Positions 46,321-57,363 of a stretch of 64,000 nt of DNA are shown here, piece after piece. The notes under the pieces are model-generated. The model saw only the letters and a list, made by a program, of their open reading frames with translations, was not told where the DNA came from and did no database searches. Within the stretch, counting starts at the first letter, position 1. Each line of letters begins with the position of its first letter. This DNA is from Litoditis marina (lineage: Eukaryota > Nematoda > Chromadorea > Rhabditida > Rhabditidae). Made by a program: the position numbers and the translations under genes. The stretch covers positions 16,436,257 through 16,500,256 of the forward strand of contig OZ038433.1 of the NCBI GenBank assembly GCA_964036275.1, read 5' to 3'.

Positions 46321-48029
46321 AATGAGTGAGCAAACTATAAACAGAGCAAAGCAAACCAGCTGGAAAATTGCCAGTTCAGTCAAAAACTACGAATGACCAT
46401 TGCGCGGTAGGCGCAATTCGTTTCAGATCACAATATTTTCGAAACAAGCTCGAAATAAGTTATAGCACCTTTCGTAGAATGTACCGAGTTAATCTGAAAA
46501 AAAAAACTGTGATTTTGAAAAATCTACTAGCTAGAATTCGTCCATAAAGTCCATTTTTATAGTACCGTATTTCCGTGCTTTCCAGAATCCCAAACTTACG
46601 AAAAAAATGGTTTCCGCGAATGTTTCCAAAAGGTTTCTATAAGGTTTGAGGGTGGTGCAACCAGGTTCAAAGTTGACAGTTCTTACCGTTTCTCGATGTG
46701 TCCAACCACTAGCAAGGTTGTCCGAATAGTCAGAGAATTCGCCAAACGGACTACTTTCAGCCAAAAAGATGAAATTCGGTCCTTTTTTGATGAAAAATCC
46801 TGAATTTTCACGTGTTTACATCTGAAAACTGACGACTTTTCGTCGCTCAGTCGGACCTTACTGATGTATGGATGTATCCAGCAATCGCGACACGTATCAG
46901 ATGCTATTTTCCGTGGTGCAAAATATATTCTTTTCTTATTATTGTGGAGAACAAGAATATAACTCTTCCGACAGCACTGCCCGTGAAAATGTCGCCACGT
47001 TTCAACGTGTTTTTTTGGTGATCACAAGTCGTCAATGAACTCTCGAATTCGTGAAGAATTGAGGTTTGAGGTTGAAAACAGTTGGTGTACCGTCTCCAGG
47101 GGCAAGGTTGATAAATGGCAGAAGAACTCAAAGAGAAATGGTTTCCTGAGATTTTGAAGTCATGCTTTGCTTTGTTTTCAGGCGAGGAAGCAATTTCTAG
47201 AACATCAAGAGGGGTTCAGGAACAGTTCATCAACCATGTGGTAGTTTTTTTGGTATTTTTGAGTTCGGTGAGATCACAACAAAGGGCTAAACACAGTACG
47301 AAAAACACAATATGTGAAATTTTACTTTTTAGAACACAACTGTTGCCTTAGTTTCACATGTATGTCCCTTTGCACTGAATGAGAAGATGATCGCACCAAA
47401 CTGTTGCGTAGTCTACTTTTTGAACTTTCTTTTTGACGTTTCTCTCTCGTTAGAATTACGTCTCTTCATCATTAGACGTTATCCAGACCTTGAAAGATGA
47501 AAAACATTCAACTTACATGTCATTTCTCGAGAACTCCACCTTGATTGGACTATTCACTAGTGAATGTCCTGGCCACCAGTACAATCGAACAAGTAGACGT
47601 AATTCGAGTTGAATCTTAATGTTGCCATTTCCTTGCCATAATTCATACTTTTACGCGATTCAGCTCATTTTCGAAAGATTCATATCCTTGTCTACCTAGA
47701 AAACTCTCTTTTAACAAGAAGCCTCTCGCATTAGTATGTTTCCATTTAGGCAGTTTGTAATTTGTAAATTCGACATGAATTTGGCGACATAGCATACATT
47801 TATACAAATACACAAAGATAACTCATGAATGGAGGGCCTTACTGCAGTTGAAAGCACTCTTGATCTCCGTAAAAAGCATGAAACACAACACACACACACA
47901 CACATCTTTGATGTTGTTTAACCTCTACTTGCCATAGTTGACGAAACTACTGAAAATTGTAACGGGATCAAACTACAACCACTAGAGCGTGATAGAGCAA
48001 CCTACATCATATTGACTTGCTGTAGAACT

Positions 48030-48215
48030 ATCAGGCAGCGTAGCAATCCCCACAAATGTTCATGAGATCACCTCATGAGCTATTAGCACGAGTTTCTTGT
48101 GAGATTCTATTGATTTCTATGCTACAACAGTAAGAGCTCACGACTAGCTCATGAGGTATCTCATGAGAAACTCATATGAACTTCTCATGAGGTTGGACCC
48201 TTTGCTACGCCGCCA
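48030..48215. mobile_element. CTCATGAG-rich foldback element upstream of the receptor gene
   Basis: Ends ggcagcgtagcaa (about 48037) and ttgctacgccgcc (about 48201) are inverted repeats. Inside, catgag/ctcatg palindromes recur at least seven times (for example gttcatgagatcacctcatg and ctcatgaggtatctcatgag). No coding capacity is seen. Confidence 0.65.
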
Positions 48216-48340
48216 GACAAGCAACTCTTTACCAATCGGTTGATAACCCTAACTTCTTTTCAGAACCAGCACGAACCATACAAACTCGACTAACTGAACC
48301 CATCAAATTGTTAATAACTTGGTAGGAAATTTTCCTACAA

Positions 48341-48362
48341 TCTAAATTTTCCCAGAATCGAA
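48341..48362 (+). promoter_or_regulatory. Probable trans-splice acceptor of the receptor gene
   Basis: aattttcccag ends at 48355 and leaves a 7-base leader before the ATG, as expected for a spliced-leader site. Confidence 0.5.
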
Positions 48363-51300
48363 ATGAACTACGCCAACTCCTCGGACTGGACTCCATATCC
48401 CCTTTCCGATGCAACGATTGCCAGCTTCATCGACAACGTTAACTTCCACCATCTGAACTTCATGTTCGGCGCCGTGTGTTTCTGTGTCAATATACCGCTT
48501 TTAATCGCATTTCTCACTTCGAAATCGTTGAGGACTCGCTCGCAGGTTGGTTCTAGAGGCATAATTTGTTCCCAGTTCACAGAAAATGGGTGAAACTCTC
48601 CTAAAACATAGACCAAACTGCCGAAAAACTGGTTAACTGAAAAACAAACACATTGAAACACTAGTTCTCGAGATAGGACGGCATGACCAGGCCCACTTCG
48701 GAAGGTATACTGTAGTTCCAACTTGCCATTATCACTTTCCTGTATATGGATTTATCGAGTTCCACCTATTGTATTTCAGGTTTTGATAGCTCTGTGTGTC
48801 GCCGACGCCAACAATTGTCTCTCTATAATGTTCATGGGTCTGAACAGAGTCAATCTGTACTCTTCCATTCTGGAGACCGGTTACGCTCCCGTCAGAACCG
48901 CCTGGCAATGCGCGTTGGAACCGTGGATATCGTTGCGGCTTGTAGGTGCGGTAGACTGGAAAACAGAGAACAAAGTCCGAAATGTTACTTTGAGAAGTTA
49001 GCTACACCAACTTCTCCGACTAACCTCATCAAATACTAGTACTGAATTAGGTTTCGGAACGATTCTTCACCGCAACATCAGTAGTCATAGAATTATATTA
49101 GACATTGGAATGCTGACGAGCACTTGCGCTTTCACCCTTCTCTGTGTTACTTGTAATGTTTGACGTCGGTTCTGTAAGAAAAAGAAAAAATGATTTAAAA
49201 GACAAATTGGACACAGCAGAGCTTCAATAAATCGAGAAACACTCACGATTTTATAAGTTGAAATTTTTTTTTGTAAAATGACTTCTATTTAGGCGACCTC
49301 TGGGCTCCGGTACTTCAACTGGCAATGGGACTCGAGAGAGTTCTGGCAGTCTTCCAGCCGGTTGTTTATATGAGACTCAGCAAAAACAGGTGAGATCCAT
49401 TTCATATTTAGTGAAGGTGAACAACTTAGGATGGCAGGGAGACTTATTTTTGAGCAGTTACAGAAATTACACAATTTCCAAACCTATCTAAGTTATGAGT
49501 GTTCTGAGCGTCCGCGTTGTCCAGAATCAGAGAGAAAATTGGGAAAATCGAGTATGAACCTTTAACGAAGATTAAGTATAGTCCGTTTCACCGATCGATG
49601 TCCTTCTACAGTAGTCCGTCAGATATTCAGAAAGGTTTCTCTAATGAATGGTTCATTATTTCGGTTTCAAACTTTCAGAGTTTGTAGTAGTAAACGTGCA
49701 GAAGATACTACCAAAACTTGAACAGAACCCAGAAACGCCAATATACCAAACTTTAACCTGGAAATTTGATCAGATTACTGTAGAGGGTTAAAAGTGGGTG
49801 GAACAAACTATACATGTATGAACATCAACAAGACGTTTCCTCCGGCAGAATGACCAATTCAACATATCTAGTTCAGTCATTGTTTCCAGAGCCAAACTGA
49901 TCACCATCCCGAGTATTCTCTTCGTCATAGTCTGCTCCTCGGTTGGATTTCTTCTCGCGTACATCAACAAGGAGGAGATTGTGAGTAATGTAACCAATCT
50001 GAGTTGTAGTTTGATCTTTGATCATCATATAGGGCGGGGTAATAGCTGGAGAGAGCGGGACCAAACTACAAACACAGCATCTGACTTATATTTGCAGATA
50101 AGTGTAAAACACTGCAGAAAACCGGAGAGTGCAACAACAAAGTGCACAATCTCTGCTGTTCCTTCACGTGCCACGTGAACGTTCCATTCACTTCTAGCAT
50201 ACCGAGAACATCACTAGGTGTAAATATTGTCGTTCGTTCAGGGGAAACCGAGTTCCATAGCCTGATGAACACACAAATACCATCAGTACTAGGAAGATAG
50301 AAAAGCTCTTGATTAGGTCTTGTTCGTTGATTGTGTGTATTGGCAACGTGGCTTTTCTAGAGAATACGGTTGTTACTATGTTGCAATATCAGAGATCCTA
50401 GGATGTGCGTCATAAAGAAAATGCATTGTTATCCGCGCAAAAAGGTCATTTTTTGATCCGAAATGGAAAAAAACATATTTAAATTTCTCTGAATGAAACT
50501 ATTCAACAGTAACGCAATGATTCATTGTCATGGTGTGTGAAAAACCTTTAGAAAACCTAATTGCAGTTGTATCACACGGCCCTCAGTGACGTGTAAGAAA
50601 ACTAATGCTTGTGTTGTTCTTTATTGTATTACAAAAACGGACCAATTTCAAAAGAGCGATTAAAACGCACCGGAACCAAACTACACATGCATCCAATTCA
50701 TTGTTGGTTTTATTATTTGAACGAGACACATGCTGGCATAATGATTTTATTTGGATTCAGATTCAGTCAATCATGCAATCTTTGTACCTCATTCCGTGTT
50801 TTCTAGAAAAGTAATCTGAAACTGTTTCAGGCGAAGTACTACTGTGGCAGAAAGGCCGCGTTCAGTACGGAGTACGGTATCTTCATCTATATGACAAACG
50901 TCATTGGATACTCGATGGGACTCATCTTCAATGTGGCTGCCATGGCAAAAGCCATGTCCGGCATGACCAAGTGGGTGGAGCGAACTACAAAGATCAGACT
51001 ACAAATGAAACCACACGTATAGTCACCGACTCAGAGCTGATTGAAAGAACACGTGGAATCTGTACTTTTTTCTGTACTTTATCACGTGGAGTACTGTATA
51101 CACAGAACCATCTTTTGCGCTCTCTGATAAACCCAATGAAAACAAACAAAAACCGAAAAAGGAAACTTTCCCCTTATGTATTTTCTGTCTTTGATGTGCC
51201 CACTTCTTACGCAAACATAACAACGCATGTAAATGTCATAGATAAACTCTTTCTTCCACTTCCACTCACACAATAGGCTTGGACAAAAATCGAACCTGGA

Positions 51301-52193
51301 AAAATACAACTATTAAATTAATTAATATTACAGAGAGGGTCGCCGCCAGTTCAAGAAGATCCGCTACACTCTGTCCATTTCCCTTCTCTCAACAATTCTG
51401 GTTTCCATCCCAAACATTGTCTCGGCGTTGTCCGTTGTCATTACGGTGGGTTTAGGACAAAATAGGCCAATTCCACAAGGAACCCGGTATTTCGTTAACG
51501 TCAGGTATTCCTCACCGGGTTACCTCGTTAACCATATTGTTAACCCCTTTGTAACCCTCTTTTACAATGTCTTTCGGAGGAAATTTGGGGTTACCAAGTG
51601 GTTAACAAAAGTGTTAACCAAGTAACCCGGTTAAAACTGCTAGGGTTAACGAAATACCGGGTTAAATAAAGAATTCACCAACAAAATATCTGTCAATCGA
51701 CCTTTATAAAAAAAAGTCAATCGACCTTTATGTAAAAAACAATAAAATTAAATTTATTCTCGATAGTCACTTTCAAACTCACGATTCAACAGTACGTTAC
51801 TTTTCAGGTTTCATTTTTGATATGATCGTTTGTAACAATGGTGGTATCTTATCAGTTTCAACCAACCACTTTTTTTTTAGCAATTCTGGCTCGTTGAAGA
51901 AGTCCTCTAACAAAAGCACGAAATATACGTGAAACACTTTATCACTTTTTCAGTGCACGTTTCGAAACCGCATTAACACTTTTTACGTGACAGTTCATCT
52001 CACTTCACATTTCCAGATTTCCAACTTCATCAAAAAGACGTCCACGTACTACACGTGTATCAACTCCGGCCTCAACATCTTTGTGTACTTTGCACTGAAC
52101 GAAGAATTCCGGAATCACGTTCTGTCCAGTTTTAAACTTCGACAGAAACAGTCGACCACGTTATTTGTCACCAGAATGCATTCTACCACGTAA
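48363..52193 (+). CDS. Seven-transmembrane receptor, srsx-like chemoreceptor family
   Basis: Seven exons, 48363-48545, 48780-48945, 49293-49389, 49890-49980, 50831-50970, 51334-51445 and 52017-52193, give 321 residues with consistent phases. Hydrophobic helices appear in order: FMFGAVCFCVNIPLLIAFL, VLIALCVADANNCLSIMFMG, LWAPVLQLAMGLERVLAVFQ, ITIPSILFVIVCSSVGFLLA, IYMTNVIGYSMGLIFNVAAM, LLSTILVSIPNIVSALSVVI, and a seventh ending NSGLNIFVYFALNEEFRNHV. The ERVLAVF after helix 3 takes the DRY position and the NSGLNIFVYF end is typical of nematode Srsx receptors within the rhodopsin-like class. Cys before helix 3 (WQCALEP) and in loop 2 (YYCGRKA) could form the usual disulfide. The ligand is unknown; neuronal chemosensory expression is inferred from the family. 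Assignment to Srsx over other worm families is tentative. Confidence 0.85.
51481..51663. mobile_element. 183-bp foldback element in intron 6 of the receptor gene
   Basis: A perfect 19-bp inverted repeat, AACCCGGTATTTCGTTAAC at 51481-51499 and its complement at 51645-51663, bounds a body with further GTTAACC/GGTTAAC and GGGTTACC/GGTTACC repeats. No clear target-site duplication is visible. Confidence 0.85.
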
Positions 52194-52208
52194 TCGTAAC
52201 TATACTGC

Positions 52209-52335
52209 TAGTCAATTGCACAGTCACGTGAAACATGTTAAACACAGCAGAACTCAGAAACGTGCAATGACAGAGTGCACGATTCCTCATTAGAATGCCA
52301 ACTTTACGTGACTGTTCAGTTTACTTCTAGTATAT
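52209..52335 (+). mobile_element. MITE family A copy behind the receptor gene
   Basis: The ends gtcaattgcacagtcacgtg and tttacgtgactgttcagttt form an inverted repeat. It is nearly identical to 20871-20997 over about 125 bp. It begins just 15 bp past the receptor stop codon, so it probably lies in its 3'UTR. Fragments of the family also occur at 32930-32955 and 50095-50203. Confidence 0.8.
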
Positions 52336-53235
52336 AGTATTTTCTATTTCTATTGAGACTCCTACAGTATGCATACTAAACTTCTAGACTGTTTACATAA
52401 ACATGAATGTTATCAAAAAAAGATTATCAGGAGCGAATAAAAAGATTTTTCGCGAAACAGTTTCAACGACAAAGAGAAGTCACTAACTTTGCGCAATCTA
52501 AATGATTTTGTACATTATTCTACTTTCTCTCAAATCTAGCGAATTTGATATTATCATGTGCATTTTGTTTGGTTTGTACTTCTGCTGGCCAGTACGGTAC
52601 TGTACAATTTACACGATCTCCATACTACATGTAGACGACTGCAGCAGCTACTTTTCTTTCTTACCAAAGAGTTAGTTTATGATTTCATGTAGCATAACTG
52701 TATTTTTTGGTTGATTTCTAGTATATTTGCTTTTAGTTTCTTCACTCGTGTACATTTGATCTCTTTCCGATCTCAATCGTTTTTTGTTTACATTATAGAA
52801 CTCTATGAGTTCGAAGTTTTTCTGCTTCAACCCTCCTAATGTATGCTTCGATTAAAATGGATAATGAACTGTTCGGTTGACCATGAATCGATGTTTTACC
52901 GAAATTAGACAGAGCTCGGGCAAGAACCTTGAAAAATCAGGTCTGTTGCCATGACGTAGAAGAAGTTTGGTAATCACTGGTAAACAAGACAGACCAGTAT
53001 ATAAGATGGTTACACAATTAATCGCGCGCAGCGCGAAGCGCTGCGTGTGAGTTGTGTTTGGTTTGGCCATTGCGCACCCATTTTTGGCTTTCAAACCACA
53101 AAAGTCTTCAAATAAAACATTTTTTCGAAATTTAAAAAGAGAGAGAGCTAGATATATATTAAATAAATGTTGTGTGAAAAAATTAGGAAAATCGGTCAAG
53201 GTTGAAAAAAGTTATGCTGTCGTGTCGTTATGAAA

Positions 53236-53283
53236 ATTTCCGTTGTCCCTCGTCCCTCGTCCCTCGTCGCTCGTCGCTCGTCC
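53236..53283. repeat. CCTCGTC/CGCTCGT minisatellite
   Basis: About six 7-bp units (tccctcg, then tcgctcg) in a row next to a block with gaaatttggcacacatg, a sequence style common in dispersed worm repeats. Confidence 0.7.
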
Positions 53284-53539
53284 AATGTCCGCATAGAAAA
53301 TTATTTTTTTAACTACTGGACCAATTCGGCTGAAATTTGGCACACATGTGTAAACCCCAAAGTTAGCGCGGCCCAAAAAGTTTGGTGATGTCACGTTTCG
53401 TTTGGCGCTTGGCGCGGGCGCCAATAGGCGCCAGTCGTAGGAAAATATGTGTTCCCATGGATGAAATGCTCCGAAATTTCGCACAGAGGTTAGATTAGTG
53501 AATCCCAGCCTTCTCTGAAAATTTGGTGTCATGGTTTAT

Positions 53540-54150
53540 AATTGACGCCAAACGCTGGCGCCCAGTGGCGCCAAATTAGAACAACGCCAGGATTGTAGGG
53601 TAACGAGCGAAATGTTCCACAGATGTCCAAACGATGAACATAGTTAACGAATACGGCTTGGGTACCAACATTTCTTCGACATTATGCGCCAAAACGGTAC
53701 TTTATCCGCCAATTGGCACCAAAATTGAAAATAGGGTTTCTGAATCAAAAAACAGTCGGAAACTGTGCTAATTGGTCGAGGTCATTCATTCCAAGTTATT
53801 TGTTACCAATTAGAGTAACTTTATATTTGGCGCCAAACGCTGGCGCCCAGTGGCGCCAAATTAGAACAACGCCAGGCAAGTAGGGTAACGAGCGAAATGT
53901 TCCACAGATGTCCAAACGATGAACATAGTTAACGAATACGGCTTGGGTACCAACATTTCTTCGACATTCTGCGCCAAAACGGTACTTTATCCGCCAATTG
54001 GCACCAAAATTGAAAATAGGGTTTCTGAATCAAAAAAACAGTCGGAAATTGTGCTAATTGGTCGAGGCCATTCATTCCAAGTTATTTGTTACTAATTAGA
54101 GTAACATGTTCTGTATCTGGCGCCAATGGCTGGCGCCCGTTCGCGCCAAT
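53540..54150. repeat. 285-bp tandem duplication rich in GGCGCC palindromes
   Basis: The unit from gacgccaaacgctggcgccc (53543) to the end of gttatttgttaccaattag recurs from 53828 at a period of 285 bp with about 95 percent identity. A third, partial unit starts at about 54118 (ctggcgccaatggctggcgc). Each start holds several ggcgcc palindromes. An older related block is at 53400-53450. Confidence 0.85.
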
Positions 54151-54374
54151 GGAGAAAATATTTTCTTACTGTAATAACGCAGATTTTTCACAATACTCAG
54201 ATTTCAATTACCGAAGCGGAAAAAAGCTGTTTTTTGAATGTTTCAGGATCACATCGTTTGAAAACCTGGAACTTTCAGATATCAGGATGTTTTATAGTCA
54301 CCACTATTCAAAAATCGTTTTTCTAAGTCAACTCTAGAAGTGGTTGTACTAGTACAACTAGCAAAAAGAGAACA

Positions 54375-54716
54375 ATTTGTAAAAAGTGGGGGACCAGGAA
54401 GTGTGTGAGTTCTGTTCGGTTTCACCGTTTTCTGCAAAAAGTGAACAATACGATGTTGTGAATGAGTGTGCAACAAAAAAAGAACAATACATTTGTTTGC
54501 ACAACGATTCACAAGAAACAGAATATACAAAGTATAACTTGAACGTAAAAGTGCATAGTGGTTTCCCCTAAGAACGTTGTGAACCGTTGTGCAAACAAAT
54601 GTATTGTTCTTTTTTTGTTGCACACTCATTCACAACATCGTATTGTTCACTTTTTGCAGAAAACGGTGAAACCGAACAGAACTCACACACTTCCTGGTCC
54701 CCCACTTTTTACAAAT
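54375..54716. mobile_element. 342-bp hairpin with two 140-bp near-perfect arms
   Basis: Positions 54375-54514 are the complement of 54577-54716 with almost no mismatches, around a 62-bp loop. A transcript across it would form long double-stranded RNA. The reading frames on the arms mirror each other and are not genes. Confidence 0.9.
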
Positions 54717-55540
54717 ATGTGTTGTCTTTCCTGCCTAATAAAGATGGTCTACAAGCTGTCTCTTATACCATGAGAATAGCGCCCTCATGCGTTATAACGA
54801 TTCCACCCGTCTCTAACCTGTTACAGTAATCCCTTCAACACATTTTGATGTTTATATAAAACAAACCAACTTTGAAACAATATCTCTGATTGTTTGTGGT
54901 ATAAGTATAGGAGAGAAGAAATTTAAAATATTTCGAATGCTCAAAGAATACCTGAAAGTTTTGCTATTTTACTCGGGTGGTTCATAAGTGGAACCCACTG
55001 CCTACACCTGCGAATTCCACTTTTCGAAATTCTGTTTGTTTTACAAGCAAGAGAGCGAAGCACATTTTAGATGCCACTCCAAAAAAAAACTGAAGGTGAC
55101 TGAAGCTGTTTGGACATGCTGCACTTTATTCTGCTGTGTTTATAGTTTGTTTCAGCGGTGTTTGTAGTGTACACAGCTCAAACTACAACTACAGAACTAC
55201 AAGGATTCTCACCCGCTTTCGACAAAGAGATTAAATTCCGCGAAAATCACACCAAGTTCCGATGCAAGAGAAAACACTTGAATATTTCGGGGTGCTTCCT
55301 CATCTAAAACACTTTTGAGCCACTGAGAAACGGTTTACACATCTGAAACACTTGAAAATGATAGTTTCTCACAACTCGCCTTACCTTATATCCATACTTG
55401 TAGACCAGCAATGAAGCTTCGTCCCCATTGTTAGACCAATTATCGTTATCATGCGCGCCACTTTGGCAGCATTTTAGAGTACGTTTTGAACACTTTCCTT
55501 AATTTTGAAGAAATCAGTTTTATTATGCTGCATATTAAAG

Positions 55541-55646
55541 CAGGACGTGTCCTTTTTTTGTCAACGGTCCTTTAAACTGTAATTGTAAAATGTATTGCAG
55601 TTTAAAGGACTGAAGCGTTGGGATTGGACCACATAATCGTCCTTCT
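55541..55646. mobile_element. MITE family B copy, intergenic
   Basis: Inner arms ggtcctttaaactgtaat and attgcagtttaaaggact, outer right arm ggattggaccacataatcgt. The left outer arm is degraded. A half copy is at about 27975-28040 (agtatgtgatccaatctcat, agtcctttaaacg). Confidence 0.7.
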
Positions 55647-56437
55647 AGGATTAGTAAATACTTTTACACGTAACATCCACGACACTGGACTTTGATACTC
55701 TGTGATAACTTGTGGTGATAAGCCTCTATAAAAGATTTATCTCCTCAGAGCACAACACAAGTCTCTTTCAAGAATAGATATATGTGATTCAAGTGTATTG
55801 TATGTCGACGCAATTACCGCTAAACACAATATATTCCTTACAAGTTTCATAATGGAACGCACATACATACTACATCTGAAAACCACCGAAACGATGAAAA
55901 ACTTGTTTTTTTGTAAAACACGTATGGGTAAACCCCAACCAGATCAGATTTAACTTTGGCCAAAAGATTGCGTCACCTATATCATTCTTCTTTCTTTTTT
56001 CTTATAAAAAGATGACTAGAGTAAAATTGCTGATTTTATTGCGAAGCTGAGTTTTGTTCAGGTTTGTCGTTTAACTTTTCTCAACTCGTGATTTGACGCG
56101 CGGCGACCGCAACGCGCTCGGCGTTTTACAGGCTGACGGACAGATCGTAAACAGCTGTGATATCGACTAACTATTTCTATCTCCACCCCCTTTCTTGTGG
56201 CCATATTTCTCTTCTTCCCTCATGATTCTCAATTCCCAATGTTTAATTTAAGATCATATAAAGTCTTCTTCATTCATAATCGACAGAAGCTGTCCGAGTG
56301 TTTTTCCCGTAAATCTAATATTGAGTTACTTAGTGTTTAATTTTTGCATCCATTTTTTGATTTGAAAACGGGTTCCTCATTGTAGAATAGTCTCATCTTA
56401 CCTGGTGGACGTCTCCATACAACACAGTGATTCTATA

Positions 56438-57265
56438 ACGACAAGTAAACTACTAGTGAACTCCTACCACACCCCTATTCTACTACTAGAAAACTACTAG
56501 TTTTCTTGTAGTAATGTAGGCGTAGGGGAGGAGTTAAACTATAGTTCTACTCCTACCTAACTACTAGTGAGATGGTAGTCAGCTACTAGTTTATCTGTGG
56601 TAAAAGTCAATTTTGAAAAATAAAAAATAAAATAAAATTAATTATATTTTTAGGATCCTATATCTTCTACAAGTAGTTACGTTATCCTCTATCGCATTAC
56701 TCTGCTGTTTACCATGTTTTGCACCATCCGGGACTCGAACTCTCGAGCTCTCGCTTCTGAAGCGAGACACTTACCACTGCGCCACGCTGCTGATGTCTGA
56801 AGGCGCGTCACAATCGTATACGATTACAGGCGCGCTTCACTGTTCAGCGCTCACTATGGAATAACGTGAATGCGCCACGAGCCCTAACAAAAAATATTAT
56901 ACTTAAGCCCGTTCTACAGTAGCACTAAATCGATAGAAATTTTCCCATATTATGAATGTTCAGCACTTTCCTGCCTAGTTAGCGTACTACAGGTTTCTAC
57001 TAGCCTACGAGTAAGTTACTACTAGCCTACGAGTAAGTTACTACTAACTGTCTACGTGCTCATAATGCCTACAAATCACTGTGATTTAAATTCTGTGGAG
57101 ATAATGTAACGTAAAAAGACTAGTTTCAGACTGCCAAAATGCATTTTTTAATTTGACGTCCGTATTTACTACTAGTTTTCTACCAGGATACCCCTACTCT
57201 ACTACGAGAGTACTCCTCCTTTACTACTACTACTGGTTTACTACGAGTTTACCTGTAGTCCCAGA
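56438..57265. mobile_element. CTACTAGT-rich element with inverted halves
   Basis: The left block (56440-56605) repeats ctactagt and tagtaa in both orientations around tcctacc and cccctattctac. The right block (57165-57262) repeats tactactagttttctaccag and cctactctactacgag in roughly inverted order. Between them lie a tRNA-like sequence and unique DNA. It could be one non-autonomous element or two independent ones. Confidence 0.45.
56721..56790 (-). tRNA. tRNA-like sequence, degenerate (anticodon loop TTCAGAA)
   Basis: On the minus strand the first bases GCAGCGTGGCGCAGTGGTAA give an A-box-like start and six of seven acceptor pairs with the 3' end (ATGGTGC). CTCGC-TTCAGAA-GCGAG forms a perfect anticodon arm that would read CAG (Leu). 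The T arm around GAGTTCGAGTCCC pairs poorly and the long variable arm of tRNA-Leu is absent. It is more likely a tRNA pseudogene or tRNA-derived repeat than a working gene. Confidence 0.4.
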
Positions 57266-57363
57266 TTTCCTATGAATGTTTTATCATATAGTAATTTCAG
57301 TTTCCCGATATTTTCAACTGTACTCACGTGGTGTCGCCACATCTTTTTTGTTGAAGGTGGAAA

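Larger units (their letters stand above)
43373..48345. other. Intergenic region between giant gene and receptor gene
   Basis: No exon with coding character was found. Seen here: a repeated pair of about 75 bp (catacgctatctctctggtt... at 43795 and catacgctctttcgctgctt... at 44657), a second pair containing cctgataat at 44256 and 44411, a short repeat gagactggttgagttgtgat at 45110 and gagactggttgagttgtgag at 45257, tRNA-like copy 3, and a CTCATGAG-rich foldback near the right end. The promoter of the giant gene should lie in the right-hand flank of 43385. Confidence 0.6.
52336..57363. other. Intergenic region between receptor and Argonaute genes
   Basis: No coding gene recognised. It holds a CTCGTCC minisatellite, the 285-bp tandem duplication, the long hairpin, MITE B, a CTACTAGT-rich element and a tRNA-like sequence, all listed separately. 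The stretches 52340-52980 and 54720-55540 are AT-rich with nothing I can name. The Argonaute promoter should lie left of 57364. Confidence 0.6.

Noticed and set aside
54282..54829. Mirror-image frames on both strands of the hairpin
   Set aside because: The two frames encode the same residues because the arms are inverted copies. No other gene features.
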